Of a stretch of 64,000 nucleotides of DNA, positions 45,063 through 53,209 are shown piece after piece; within the stretch, counting starts at the first letter, position 1, and each line of letters opens with the position of its first letter. Origin of the DNA: Alteromonas naphthalenivorans (GTDB lineage: Bacteria > Pseudomonadota > Gammaproteobacteria > Enterobacterales > Alteromonadaceae); contig NC_015554.1 in assembly GCF_000213655.1 (NCBI RefSeq), positions 2,852,001 through 2,916,000 of the forward strand. Direction: 5' to 3'. The notes under the pieces were generated by a model. The model searched no databases and was not told the origin of the DNA. It saw only the letters and a program-made list of their open reading frames with translations. Made by a program: the position numbers and the translations under genes.

Positions 45063-47162
45063 CTAGAATTCGTATTTAACGGTAACGCCGAACTGGCGGC
45101 CATTACCTAATTGATAGTAAGGTTCTGCAAACGCATACTCATCACGAGGATCGTTACTGAATCCACCAAAACCTCTGGTGTAATACTCATTGTCGAAGGC
45201 ATTTTTAACCCACACGCTAGTTTGCCAATCATTGGAAAACCATACAATTTCACTGTTCACTAACGTGGTCGAAGGGGCCTCTACGTCATGCCCATCAGAA
45301 AAGCGATAACTGTCTTTAAAGTCGATATCAATACGCCAGAGCACATCATCAGTGATAGATAACTCACTAAATAAGTTAGCCGTATATTTAGGTGCTTGTG
45401 CTTGGCGCTGTTCTTCAATCACAGTGCCGTCGGTCAGCGTATAATCTTCAAAGGTAGCATCTAGGTAACCTAAACTCATGTTCATGGTCCAGTTTGCATC
45501 TACCAGCCAACTTAACTCTAGCTCAGCACCTTTGTTAGTGCCTATATCAGCGTTGTCTATAATGTCGATAAAATCAGGTGTGCCGTCTTCTCGAATTTGA
45601 ACATCAAAATTACTCACTTGCGTATCGTCCCTATCCATATAGAAAAGGGCGGCTCGCATGGTAAGTTCTGGTATTAGCAAAGGTCCTTTAACACCAAGCT
45701 CATAATTCCAGTTGTATTCTTCATCAAAGAATCGCTGATCATCTGATACTCGTTCGTCAGGGTTGTACCCTGCCCCTTTGTAACCGCGAGAAATACTGGC
45801 GTAGTAAAAGTGGTTCCGAGCGGTGTACTGCAATGCCACTTTCCCGCCTGTCATCGTAGTATCATGACTACTTTCAAGGCCATTGTTATCTGAGTAGTCA
45901 AAACCATAATTTTCTACACGTAACCCTGCCACTAACGTTAGGCTATTGGTAAGCGTAGATTCAGTCTGTAAATATACTGCTTTGGTGGTAGGTTCATACA
46001 CACTGGTGAAATCACCTGAAGCATAGGTGTACTGTCGTAACAAATCTTCTTCGCTGGTTTTATAAAAAGCGCCAAGCGTCCAAGCGGTCGCGCCATCAAA
46101 TAACGCGGCACTGTCTGATGATACAAAGCGTACTTCTGCGGTTTGTGTGTCTACATCACGAAAATAAGCGTCGAATGAGGTATACCCGAAAGGGTGAAAA
46201 CCTTCATAAGTCCAATCTTCGTCATATCCATAACCGATATTGTGTGATGCATGAGTGGCGATAAGAATAAAGTCACCGCCATTAGTCGAGGTAGTAGATC
46301 TGGCACTTACCGCATGAGTTTGATGGGTGTCAAAGCCAGGCTCATCAGATAAGGTCTGATTATTATTGTCTAGAGAGAACGCATCGTACCCATTGTCGAT
46401 GTCATACCAACGATATGTCAGCGCCAAAGTACTTCTTTCGTCAATATTCCCAGCAATACTTATGCGCGCTGCGGTTTCATCGAGATTATTAGTATCATCA
46501 CGCTTTTGCTCGGTGCCATCACTATCAACCACGGTATTTTCTACAAAACCATCACTACGGTTGTGCATTAGCGCAACGCGATATCCCCAATCTTGGTTAA
46601 TATCATCACCTGTAGCAACTTCCACGCGATAACTATCTTTGTTACCAGCTCTTAATTCAACATAGTCAGCGCCTTCTGAACCTACAGGCGTGCTAGACAG
46701 CTTTACTGCACCGGCTAACGCGCCAGAACCAAATAAGGTGGCCTGTGGGCCTCGGTACACTTCTAGTTGCTGCGTATCAAAAATAAGCCCCGCTGCCGCA
46801 AGACCAGAGAAATCAAATTCGTCAACGATGAAACTAACAGAAGGATTAATAGGTTCTACAAATTGACTACGTTCACCGATACCTCGTATTTGCACAAAGC
46901 GGCCTCGTGAGGCGCCTGCGGCGAAATTCACGTTTGGCACACTGTTTAGCACACTATCAATATGGGTAGGCTGGCGACTGCTTAAGCGCTTAGCGCCCAA
47001 AATGGTAGCACTGGCACTTAGCTGATCTAATACGGTTTCGCGAAAGTCTCCGCTAACGACTATACGTTCAACGTCTTCAAGTTGTGTTTCTTGTTCAGAG
47101 GTTTGCGCATTAGCACAAAGCGATGCAGCAATTAAAGAAAGACAAAATATTGGTTTTTGCAT
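45063..47162 (-). CDS. TonB-dependent receptor under TPP riboswitch (thiamine uptake)
   Basis: 699-residue outer-membrane gated channel. Signal peptide 1-19 (ending ANAQ), TonB-box-like VERIVVSG, plug domain (about 35-150, with VQIRGIGERS and YRGPQATLFGSGALAGAV) and a 22-strand barrel ending in an aromatic residue (VTVKYEF). The TPP riboswitch directly upstream and the downstream thiamine genes identify thiamine or a derivative as the ligand. First gene of a four-gene operon. Confidence 0.9.
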   Translation of the reverse strand: MQKPIFCLSLIAASLCANAQTSEQETQLEDVERIVVSGDFRETVLDQLSASATILGAKRLSSRQPTHIDSVLNSVPNVNFAAGASRGRFVQIRGIGERSQFVEPINPSVSFIVDEFDFSGLAAAGLIFDTQQLEVYRGPQATLFGSGALAGAVKLSSTPVGSEGADYVELRAGNKDSYRVEVATGDDINQDWGYRVALMHNRSDGFVENTVVDSDGTEQKRDDTNNLDETAARISIAGNIDERSTLALTYRWYDIDNGYDAFSLDNNNQTLSDEPGFDTHQTHAVSARSTTSTNGGDFILIATHASHNIGYGYDEDWTYEGFHPFGYTSFDAYFRDVDTQTAEVRFVSSDSAALFDGATAWTLGAFYKTSEEDLLRQYTYASGDFTSVYEPTTKAVYLQTESTLTNSLTLVAGLRVENYGFDYSDNNGLESSHDTTMTGGKVALQYTARNHFYYASISRGYKGAGYNPDERVSDDQRFFDEEYNWNYELGVKGPLLIPELTMRAALFYMDRDDTQVSNFDVQIREDGTPDFIDIIDNADIGTNKGAELELSWLVDANWTMNMSLGYLDATFEDYTLTDGTVIEEQRQAQAPKYTANLFSELSITDDVLWRIDIDFKDSYRFSDGHDVEAPSTTLVNSEIVWFSNDWQTSVWVKNAFDNEYYTRGFGGFSNDPRDEYAFAEPYYQLGNGRQFGVTVKYEF

Positions 47163-47199
47163 GGGATCTCTTATTCTTTTCTAAGAAAAAAGATCCGGG
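47163..47199 (-). promoter_or_regulatory. Riboswitch expression platform: SD-sequestering hairpin
   Basis: In the RNA, GGATCT (after CCC) can pair with AGATCC just before the receptor ATG, burying the AAGAG ribosome-binding site. The overlapping CCGGATC (47198-47192) is also exactly complementary to GATCCGG inside the aptamer (47258-47252). The two pairings exclude each other. Confidence 0.6.
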
Positions 47200-47230
47200 T
47201 GTACGGCAGGTGATACGACTATGTGGTCAA

Positions 47231-47318
47231 CCATCCCTACGCCGGCATTATCCGGATCAGGTGTAAGGGTTCTCACAGTGATGATGTGAATCTCAGTCCG
47301 CGGTACGGACACCCCTTG
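47231..47318 (-). ncRNA. TPP (THI-box) riboswitch aptamer
   Basis: The minus strand carries the conserved TPP aptamer parts in order: GGGGTGTCC, ACTGAGA, ACCCTT, ACCTGATCCGG, ATAATGCCGGCGTAGGGA. Helix P3 is short (GTCCG/CGGAC). It lies about 70 bases before the TonB receptor start and would lower expression of the thiamine uptake operon when TPP is abundant. Confidence 0.96.
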
Positions 47319-47355
47319 GTATATGCATTCAGTTAGAATACCGAATACAGCGAGG

Positions 47356-47418
47356 AGTCTACCAGTTACGCCAAAACCGTCAAGATATTAAACGGTTAAC
47401 TTGGCGTAACAGTAGACT
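47356..47418. repeat. Long imperfect palindrome, 63 bp
   Basis: AGTCTACCAGTTACGCCAA at the left and TTGGCGTAACAGTAGACT at the right pair almost completely, and ACCGT/ACGGT extends the stem inward, leaving a loop of about 12 bases. It lies between the thioesterase stop and the riboswitch, both on the minus strand. There is no T-run. It could be a transcript-end structure or a small palindromic element. Confidence 0.7.
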
Positions 47419-47439
47419 TCGTATTTTGGTCTTATGACT

Positions 47440-47868
47440 TTATTTTTGTTCTTCTAATTCTAGATTGAGCTTTCGTACTTCTTCGTTAGTTTGAGACACT
47501 AACGCTTCAAGTGTTTTACCATGCGCTGCAGGTTGGCGTGATTCTGGATCAACTTTAACGAAGACGATGTCGTCAGCAAAACAAATCGTCTTTTTAGTGG
47601 CTTTATTGCGCACTAAACAACTTACGGTAATCGACGTTCTACCAACCGCCTTGGTTTCAAGACCAAACTCAACAATATCCCCTTGCAGTGCAGGCGACTC
47701 AAAACTAATTTCCCCTATATGTTTGGTGACCAAACAATTGGTTTCTAATTGACAAATTGCCCAAATAGCAGCCTCTTCATCAATCCACTCAAGCGCACGG
47801 CCACCAAATAAAGAGTTGGCATAATTTAAGTCGTTTGGCATCACTAGACGCCGAGAAAGAAAGCGCAT
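47440..47868 (-). CDS. Acyl-CoA thioesterase, YciA-like hotdog fold
   Basis: 142 residues from ATG 47868 (AAGGAA upstream). The hotdog helix and Asn/Asp region is NYANSLFGGRALEWIDEEAA, followed by FESPALQGDIVEFGLETKAVGRTSI. Hydrolyses acyl-CoA thioesters; chain-length preference not predictable. Divergent from tmcA by about 70 bases. Confidence 0.85.
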   Translation of the reverse strand: MRFLSRRLVMPNDLNYANSLFGGRALEWIDEEAAIWAICQLETNCLVTKHIGEISFESPALQGDIVEFGLETKAVGRTSITVSCLVRNKATKKTICFADDIVFVKVDPESRQPAAHGKTLEALVSQTNEEVRKLNLELEEQK

Positions 47869-47936
47869 TCGAATTCCTTTAGATAAGTAGTTACTATAAG
47901 CACAGAAAGTCTTAATTATACCGAAAAAACACATCT

Positions 47937-50315
47937 ATGGCGCCACCGGAATTAACTCAATGGTTGTTTAACCCTTTTTATTCGCAAGCACGAGATACCG
48001 AGCATCGACGTCTACTCGTGCTTACTGGCGATTATGAATGGGTTAACCAGCGTTTAACGTCTCTTTTGAGCGATATTCCCCCTTCACTTATCGTTAAAGA
48101 AATAGGCGGGGAGACCTCACTCCTTCGTAAACATCTGCTAGGTAATGAATGCGATATTGGGGTGGTACACTCACATCAAGGGTTTAATCCGGGAAATATG
48201 ATGGCCATTGCAGGCACTATTCGTTGGGGTGGGTGTCTCATTTTATGCTGCCCTGCGTTAGCCTCTTGGCATTTACACGCCAAACATACTCATCTATCTC
48301 ACGGGTTTAAAGCAACCCAAAGCCTTTATATAAAAAGGCTTGTCGCAATAATAAAAAGCAATGCAGACGTAGCTGTATGGGATGGTAACCATCGCCATAT
48401 CCCCGATTTAGTGGGGAGCGATGCGCCTGATTCATCAAACAATGTAAACCCGATTGAACCCGAAGGCTCGATTTATCCGAGAGTCTCAAAAAATGCACAA
48501 GCAACTCAGCCACTAGGTGATGATGAAACCCGCAAACCACAGTTTAAATCACTGGATCAACAGCTGGCATTTGACTGCCTAACAAATAGGTGGTCGCAAG
48601 ATATTCGTAAAGCTGTCATCACAGCGCCTAGGGGCAGAGGAAAGTCTGCGCTGGTAGGGCTGTTTGTTGCTTCAAGACTGAATAAAGGCGAGAAAGTAGC
48701 TATCACAAGCGCCATTCGTGACAACACTACCACCCTTTTCAAGCATATTCGCCTAGGCATGGGTTTACTTAATTCAGAGGACAAAGACCAAGCAGGTCAG
48801 TCTAGTGACTGCACTGCTAATCCCCCTGATAGTAATGACACTGAGCCAGACGCGGCTAAATCGGCCACTAAAGAGAATTTTAGTATTAAGAAAGGCGGTA
48901 GCGCACAGTGGCTTGCACCAGATAACCCCACGCTTATTAATGGTGACTTTGACTTACTTATTATTGATGAAGCAGCATCCTTCCCCTTGCCTGTTCTTAA
49001 GTTGTTAATTGGTGCTCATGATAACTATGTGATCACCACGACATTGCAGGGATACGAAGGGAGTGGGCAAGGCTTTATGCAACGCATGCTACCTGCTTTT
49101 GAAACTGAAGGCGCTGTACACCTTTCATTGCGCACACCGCTGCGCTGGCCTAAGCACGATAAGCTAGAAAACCTGATACATAATATTTGCTTATTTGAAG
49201 GTACAGAATCATTAAATACTGTCAGTGATGCACCGCGGCAAGTATTACAAGAAGTATCGCGGCAAGCACCGCAAGAAGTACCAAGAGAAGTACCGATAGA
49301 AGTACCGCATAAACCATCGACAAATAAATGTAGCAATGACTACAGGATGGGTTTGGTGTCTGCATTATCAGAACACCAATTACAGAGTGTTATGCAACTG
49401 TTGGCCACTGCCCACTATCAGACCACACCCGATGACTTCATGCGGCTCTGTGACAGCCCAGATATCATATTGTTCACCGAATGGAATGCAAGTCGTTTAA
49501 CCGCAGCTGCAGTAATAAATTGTGAAGGCGGCGAGGTTTTAGCTGATGTACAAAAAGGGATTGCAGATGGTTCCCGCCGGCCTAAAGGACATTTAGGTGC
49601 GCAAAGGCTTACGCTACTCACGGCCCATCCGGAGACTGCAGCTTATCGTTATTGGCGAATAAACCGCATAGCAGTAGCTCCTTATCTTCAAGGCCAAGGT
49701 ATAGGTACAGGCCTTATACGCTTTATTAAATCGCAAGCCCTTTCACAAGACATTGATGCACTGACAAGCTCCTATGGCACCTCTTATAAGCTTAATAAGT
49801 TTTGGCAACAATGCGGATTCAAACTTGTGGATATGGGTGAAAAACCTAACAAAGCAAGTGGAGAGACTAGTGCGTTGGTGGTAAAAGCCATATCTGAACG
49901 CTATCGGCCGCAACAAGAAATACTATCTTGCTTGTTTGCCTATAGCCAAAAAAACGAAAGCGTACTTTTGAGTGCCTTACCGGATATCGTAAGAAAAACG
50001 CTAATGAAAAAGCTACAGCATTTTGTGAATGCTACTAGGCCGCTAAACCAAGTTGGTTTTGCGATAAACGCGCTGGCCGCTGAGCTATCTGTATCTAATA
50101 AGTATATTAGCAATGCTGAAAAGTCTACGAAGATGCCAACTAAGATGTGTAAGAATGAAACTGAAGCAGTTACACCTCAACTTCTTTTATTACTTGGCTC
50201 ATCCCCCCTCCCCACTAATCAGCTTATTCAGCTGTTAAACGTAAGTGGTCGTAAGGCATTAACCGACGCACTAAGAAAAAAAGTACGCTATTTGTTGTCC
50301 TGTGTAATGACCTGA
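47937..50315 (+). CDS. tmcA: tRNA(Met) cytidine acetyltransferase
   Basis: Acetylates C34 of elongator tRNA-Met. The 792 residues comprise an N-terminal DUF1726 domain, a helicase-like RecD-type module with Walker A APRGRGKSA and DEAA-box IIDEAASFPLPVL, a GNAT domain with RINRIAVAPYLQGQGIGTGL and a C-terminal tRNA-binding tail. E. coli TmcA is about 670 residues; the extra length lies in Asp/Ser/Asn-rich and Glu/Val/Pro-rich inserts, including a degenerate repeat (PREVPIEVPHK) at 49233-49315. Confidence 0.92.
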   Translation: MAPPELTQWLFNPFYSQARDTEHRRLLVLTGDYEWVNQRLTSLLSDIPPSLIVKEIGGETSLLRKHLLGNECDIGVVHSHQGFNPGNMMAIAGTIRWGGCLILCCPALASWHLHAKHTHLSHGFKATQSLYIKRLVAIIKSNADVAVWDGNHRHIPDLVGSDAPDSSNNVNPIEPEGSIYPRVSKNAQATQPLGDDETRKPQFKSLDQQLAFDCLTNRWSQDIRKAVITAPRGRGKSALVGLFVASRLNKGEKVAITSAIRDNTTTLFKHIRLGMGLLNSEDKDQAGQSSDCTANPPDSNDTEPDAAKSATKENFSIKKGGSAQWLAPDNPTLINGDFDLLIIDEAASFPLPVLKLLIGAHDNYVITTTLQGYEGSGQGFMQRMLPAFETEGAVHLSLRTPLRWPKHDKLENLIHNICLFEGTESLNTVSDAPRQVLQEVSRQAPQEVPREVPIEVPHKPSTNKCSNDYRMGLVSALSEHQLQSVMQLLATAHYQTTPDDFMRLCDSPDIILFTEWNASRLTAAAVINCEGGEVLADVQKGIADGSRRPKGHLGAQRLTLLTAHPETAAYRYWRINRIAVAPYLQGQGIGTGLIRFIKSQALSQDIDALTSSYGTSYKLNKFWQQCGFKLVDMGEKPNKASGETSALVVKAISERYRPQQEILSCLFAYSQKNESVLLSALPDIVRKTLMKKLQHFVNATRPLNQVGFAINALAAELSVSNKYISNAEKSTKMPTKMCKNETEAVTPQLLLLLGSSPLPTNQLIQLLNVSGRKALTDALRKKVRYLLSCVMT

Positions 50316-50349
50316 GGCATTAATTGTTTTAAGCAAACTAAACGAAAAA

Positions 50350-50373
50350 AAAGGCCTCCATACGGAGGCCTTT
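50350..50373. terminator. Bidirectional terminator between tmcA and TonB operon
   Basis: AAAGGCCTCC and GGAGGCCTTT form a strong GC stem with an ATAC loop centre. Flanking A8 gives a T8 run for the minus-strand TPR gene, and the plus side has TTTCTATTT for tmcA. Confidence 0.9.
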
Positions 50374-50392
50374 CTATTTATCGATATAACTA

Positions 50393-51664
50393 CTAAATGT
50401 TAATACCGCGGTTCTTAGCCTTCTCTTTAATGTAAGGCTCCCAAGCCGCCGCATTACGACGTAGTGAGCGATCTTTCTTCGCTTCTTGAATGTGCTTATA
50501 AGCTTCTCTGAAGTCGCCTGCGTAGAAGTTCGCTTCCATTAGGGTGAAGTGAACTTTGCCAGGATTTTCAACGCCGCGCTCTAATGCATTGTTTAATGCT
50601 TTAATCGCGCCTTTGTAATCTTCAGCAACTAACAACAAGGTACCTTGCTTTCTGTAATGCTCAGGATCTGAACTTTTCGCGGCAGCCTTAGCGTAAAGCG
50701 AAGCTGCTTTGTCATAGTTTTTCGCCTGGTGATATGCGTTAGCAATACTCGCTAGCATATCGGCATCTTCATCAAGTAAACCAGATTTAACGTGTTTTTC
50801 CAAAATTTGAGCAGCTTTAAAAGGCATGCCGTTGGTTTGGAACAACTGAGATAACGTTTTAATCTCATTTACTTTCTTAAGGTAACCTTGAATGTAAGCC
50901 ATTTCGAACGTAGACAAACCTTTCTCGAAGTCTTCTACTGAAAGATAGAAGAAACCAAGCTGAGTCCACCAACGCGGCTCCTCAGGGAAGTTGCGAACAA
51001 GTTCTTCTGCAACTGCCACTGTTTGAGGAAACATCTTACGTTCGTAATATGACGTTAGCTTTAACACATAAGGGTTTTTATTTGGCTTATCATACAAAGC
51101 AATTGCTCTGTCAGCTGGCTCAATCATCTTATCCAATTGGCCTGCTTCATAATAAGCTTGCGCTAAACGGGTATAAACGTCCGCATCTTCTTTACACGTA
51201 AAGTCCATCCACGCGTTATACCATTTAATCGCATCAGTATATTTGTTCTCTTGCATGTTCAAATCACCTAATAACTTAAGTGTTTGAGAATGCTCGAGAT
51301 CATTCAATACTTTCGGTTCTACAGACTGGTTCAAATAACCAAGTGCTTTAGAGCCTTTACCTTCTTGTGCAGCTAATAAGTTACCAATAAAGCGATTTAC
51401 ATACGCCGCATCGAAGTCTTCAGAAGGGTCAATTTCATATAGAATGTTTAACGCTTCATCAACTTGATCTTCGTTGTAAAATTCAAACGCTTTTTGAACT
51501 TTTTTACCTGTACGCTCGCCTACTAAGGTTGTTTTTGGCTTTTCGTAACCAGGACACATTACAGGTGAAGACTGTGCTAGTGCCGCTGGCGCAGTAAATA
51601 CTGCACCGGCACCAAGCACTAAAGCAAATGCAGACATTTTGAATTTATTTTTCATCATGATCAT
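50393..51664 (-). CDS. TPR protein of TonB2-type system
   Basis: 423 residues with a signal peptide (ending ALAQ, about 31) and TPR-like repeats through the rest (for example AAYVNRFIGNLLAAQEGKGSKALGYLN and DADMLASIANAYHQAKNYDKAASLYAKAA). Periplasmic. Last gene of the operon. Its start overlaps the tonB stop (ATGA), with GGAG upstream. Such TPR proteins accompany TonB2/TtpC systems; the exact role is not established. Confidence 0.85.
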   Translation of the reverse strand: MIMMKNKFKMSAFALVLGAGAVFTAPAALAQSSPVMCPGYEKPKTTLVGERTGKKVQKAFEFYNEDQVDEALNILYEIDPSEDFDAAYVNRFIGNLLAAQEGKGSKALGYLNQSVEPKVLNDLEHSQTLKLLGDLNMQENKYTDAIKWYNAWMDFTCKEDADVYTRLAQAYYEAGQLDKMIEPADRAIALYDKPNKNPYVLKLTSYYERKMFPQTVAVAEELVRNFPEEPRWWTQLGFFYLSVEDFEKGLSTFEMAYIQGYLKKVNEIKTLSQLFQTNGMPFKAAQILEKHVKSGLLDEDADMLASIANAYHQAKNYDKAASLYAKAAAKSSDPEHYRKQGTLLLVAEDYKGAIKALNNALERGVENPGKVHFTLMEANFYAGDFREAYKHIQEAKKDRSLRRNAAAWEPYIKEKAKNRGINI

Positions 51665-52272
51665 TGCTCCAGTTTAAAGTCTAGCTGTACGAACATGCCA
51701 GTTTGCTTAACAGCTTTGCCGTCAACAATCTTAGGCTTGTATTTCCACTTACGTAATGCACGTCGTGCCTCACGGTCGAATACACGCTTAGGTTCAGCTT
51801 CAATTACTTCGATGTCGTCTACACCACCAATTTCATTGATAGTGAAAGACAATCTTACCCAACCTTCACGGCCATCACGGGCTGCATCAGGCGGATATTT
51901 CGGATCGATACGAACGATTGGAGTAGCATCGCCATCACGCTGCATAGCGCCAACACCACCAATGTTTACACCAACACCACCCGTATCAATAGCTGGGATT
52001 GCTAGGCTAAAGCCATCTGCATCCGGTTCAGCTGCTTCTGGCTCAACAAGCTCCATTTTAGGAGGCTGTTGAGGCGGAGGTGGAGGTGGAGGCGGAACAC
52101 GTTGACGCGTTTGCGTCTGATCGTCTGGTTCCTGCATCACAATATCGATTACCGGTGCTTCAGGTACTTCGTCCGCAGGTCTGGCTGAGTTTTCAATCAA
52201 CTTAGCCATAAGTACGAACAGGGCAAATGCAACACCAGCACCTAAGAATATAGATACAATTATACGTAACAT
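51661..52272 (-). CDS. tonB: TonB energy transducer
   Basis: 203 residues: an N-terminal membrane anchor (about 4-24), a short proline-rich periplasmic spacer with a run of eight Pro, and a C-terminal TonB domain (about 110-203) with PKYPPDAARDGREGWVRLSFTI and ALRKWKYKP. The short spacer is typical of TonB2-type proteins. It delivers proton-motive energy to outer-membrane receptors such as the two in this window. Confidence 0.93.
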   Translation of the reverse strand: MLRIIVSIFLGAGVAFALFVLMAKLIENSARPADEVPEAPVIDIVMQEPDDQTQTRQRVPPPPPPPPQQPPKMELVEPEAAEPDADGFSLAIPAIDTGGVGVNIGGVGAMQRDGDATPIVRIDPKYPPDAARDGREGWVRLSFTINEIGGVDDIEVIEAEPKRVFDREARRALRKWKYKPKIVDGKAVKQTGMFVQLDFKLEQ

Positions 52273-52273
52273 C

Positions 52274-52672
52274 TTAACCCCTTGCCGCTACCGAAACACG
52301 ATTAACGCCTGCAGCTTTAACCTGATCCATAATTTCTACTACTAAACCATGCTTGGCTTTAACATCAGCCTGAATGATTACGTAGTCAGTTGGCTGCTCG
52401 GTAAGCAGTCGTTCAATATTCGCTCTAACGCTGTCCGGCGCTACTTCACGTTTATCTAACCAAACGCTTCCATCTTCTGTTACCGCTATGAAAATGTTTG
52501 CGTTCTTGTGAAGAACCGCCTGGCTCGCGTCGGGCTTATTAACTTCAATCCCTGCTTCTTTAACGAAAACAGTGGTAACGATAAAGAAGATCAGCATGAT
52601 AAACACGATATCCAACATGGGTGTCATGTCAATCTGTGCGTCTTCTTCCTCGATTCTGACTTTTCGAGCCAT
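52274..52672 (-). CDS. exbD: Biopolymer transport protein ExbD
   Basis: 132 residues, one N-terminal membrane helix (about 18-38) with the conserved Asp in MTPMLDIVFIMLIFFIVTT that carries protons, and a periplasmic domain. It lies between exbB and tonB with spacing of a few bases. Confidence 0.95.
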   Translation of the reverse strand: MARKVRIEEEDAQIDMTPMLDIVFIMLIFFIVTTVFVKEAGIEVNKPDASQAVLHKNANIFIAVTEDGSVWLDKREVAPDSVRANIERLLTEQPTDYVIIQADVKAKHGLVVEIMDQVKAAGVNRVSVAARG

Positions 52673-52683
52673 AATATCTCTCT

Positions 52684-53208
52684 CTAATGATGTGGCAGGC
52701 TATCAACTAACCCTTCGCGTGCCAGCTTCACTTTCGCTTCAAGACGAGAACTGATGAACAGTCCAGAAAGCGCGGCTACCATTCCCGCCATAGTCGGGAC
52801 TGTTGCCATGGAGATACCAGCTGCCATTAAACGTGCATTGCTGGTGCCTTGTGTCGCCATCGTCTCGAAAACACCGATCATACCGGTTACTGTTCCCAGT
52901 AGCCCGATTAACGGACACATTGCAATAATGGTGCGAATAATCAGCATTCTAGCGTTCAGATCATCTGACGCCTGAGAAATCCACGCGTCACGGATTCTAT
53001 GCGCATACCAAGATGTGGTATCTGCTCGGGCATCCCAATTTTTGATGATGTTTTTCTTCACCGTTGGGAAGACCGAGGTTAAATACCAATAACGCTCAAT
53101 CATTAAAACCCACATGAGAAAGAGCGCGGCAGCAACGAAATAAAGCACGTCACCGCCGGTAGCGATAAAATCCCTGACCGATTCAACTAATCCAATCAGG
53201 TAATTCAT
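52684..53208 (-). CDS. exbB: ExbB/TolQ-family proton channel subunit
   Basis: 174 residues with three membrane helices; the conserved MotA/TolQ/ExbB core is IAMCPLIGLLGTVTGMIGVFE and AAGISMATVPTMAGMVAALSGLF. Pairs with ExbD. Second ExbB-like protein of the operon; the longer one precedes it with a one-base gap. Confidence 0.95.
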   Translation of the reverse strand: MNYLIGLVESVRDFIATGGDVLYFVAAALFLMWVLMIERYWYLTSVFPTVKKNIIKNWDARADTTSWYAHRIRDAWISQASDDLNARMLIIRTIIAMCPLIGLLGTVTGMIGVFETMATQGTSNARLMAAGISMATVPTMAGMVAALSGLFISSRLEAKVKLAREGLVDSLPHH

Positions 53209-53209
53209 A

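Noticed and set aside
47186..47199. Intrinsic terminator at the T-run of the TPP riboswitch leader
   Set aside because: No local GC stem precedes the T-run. The bases before it pair better with the aptamer or with the ribosome-binding site, which favours translational control.
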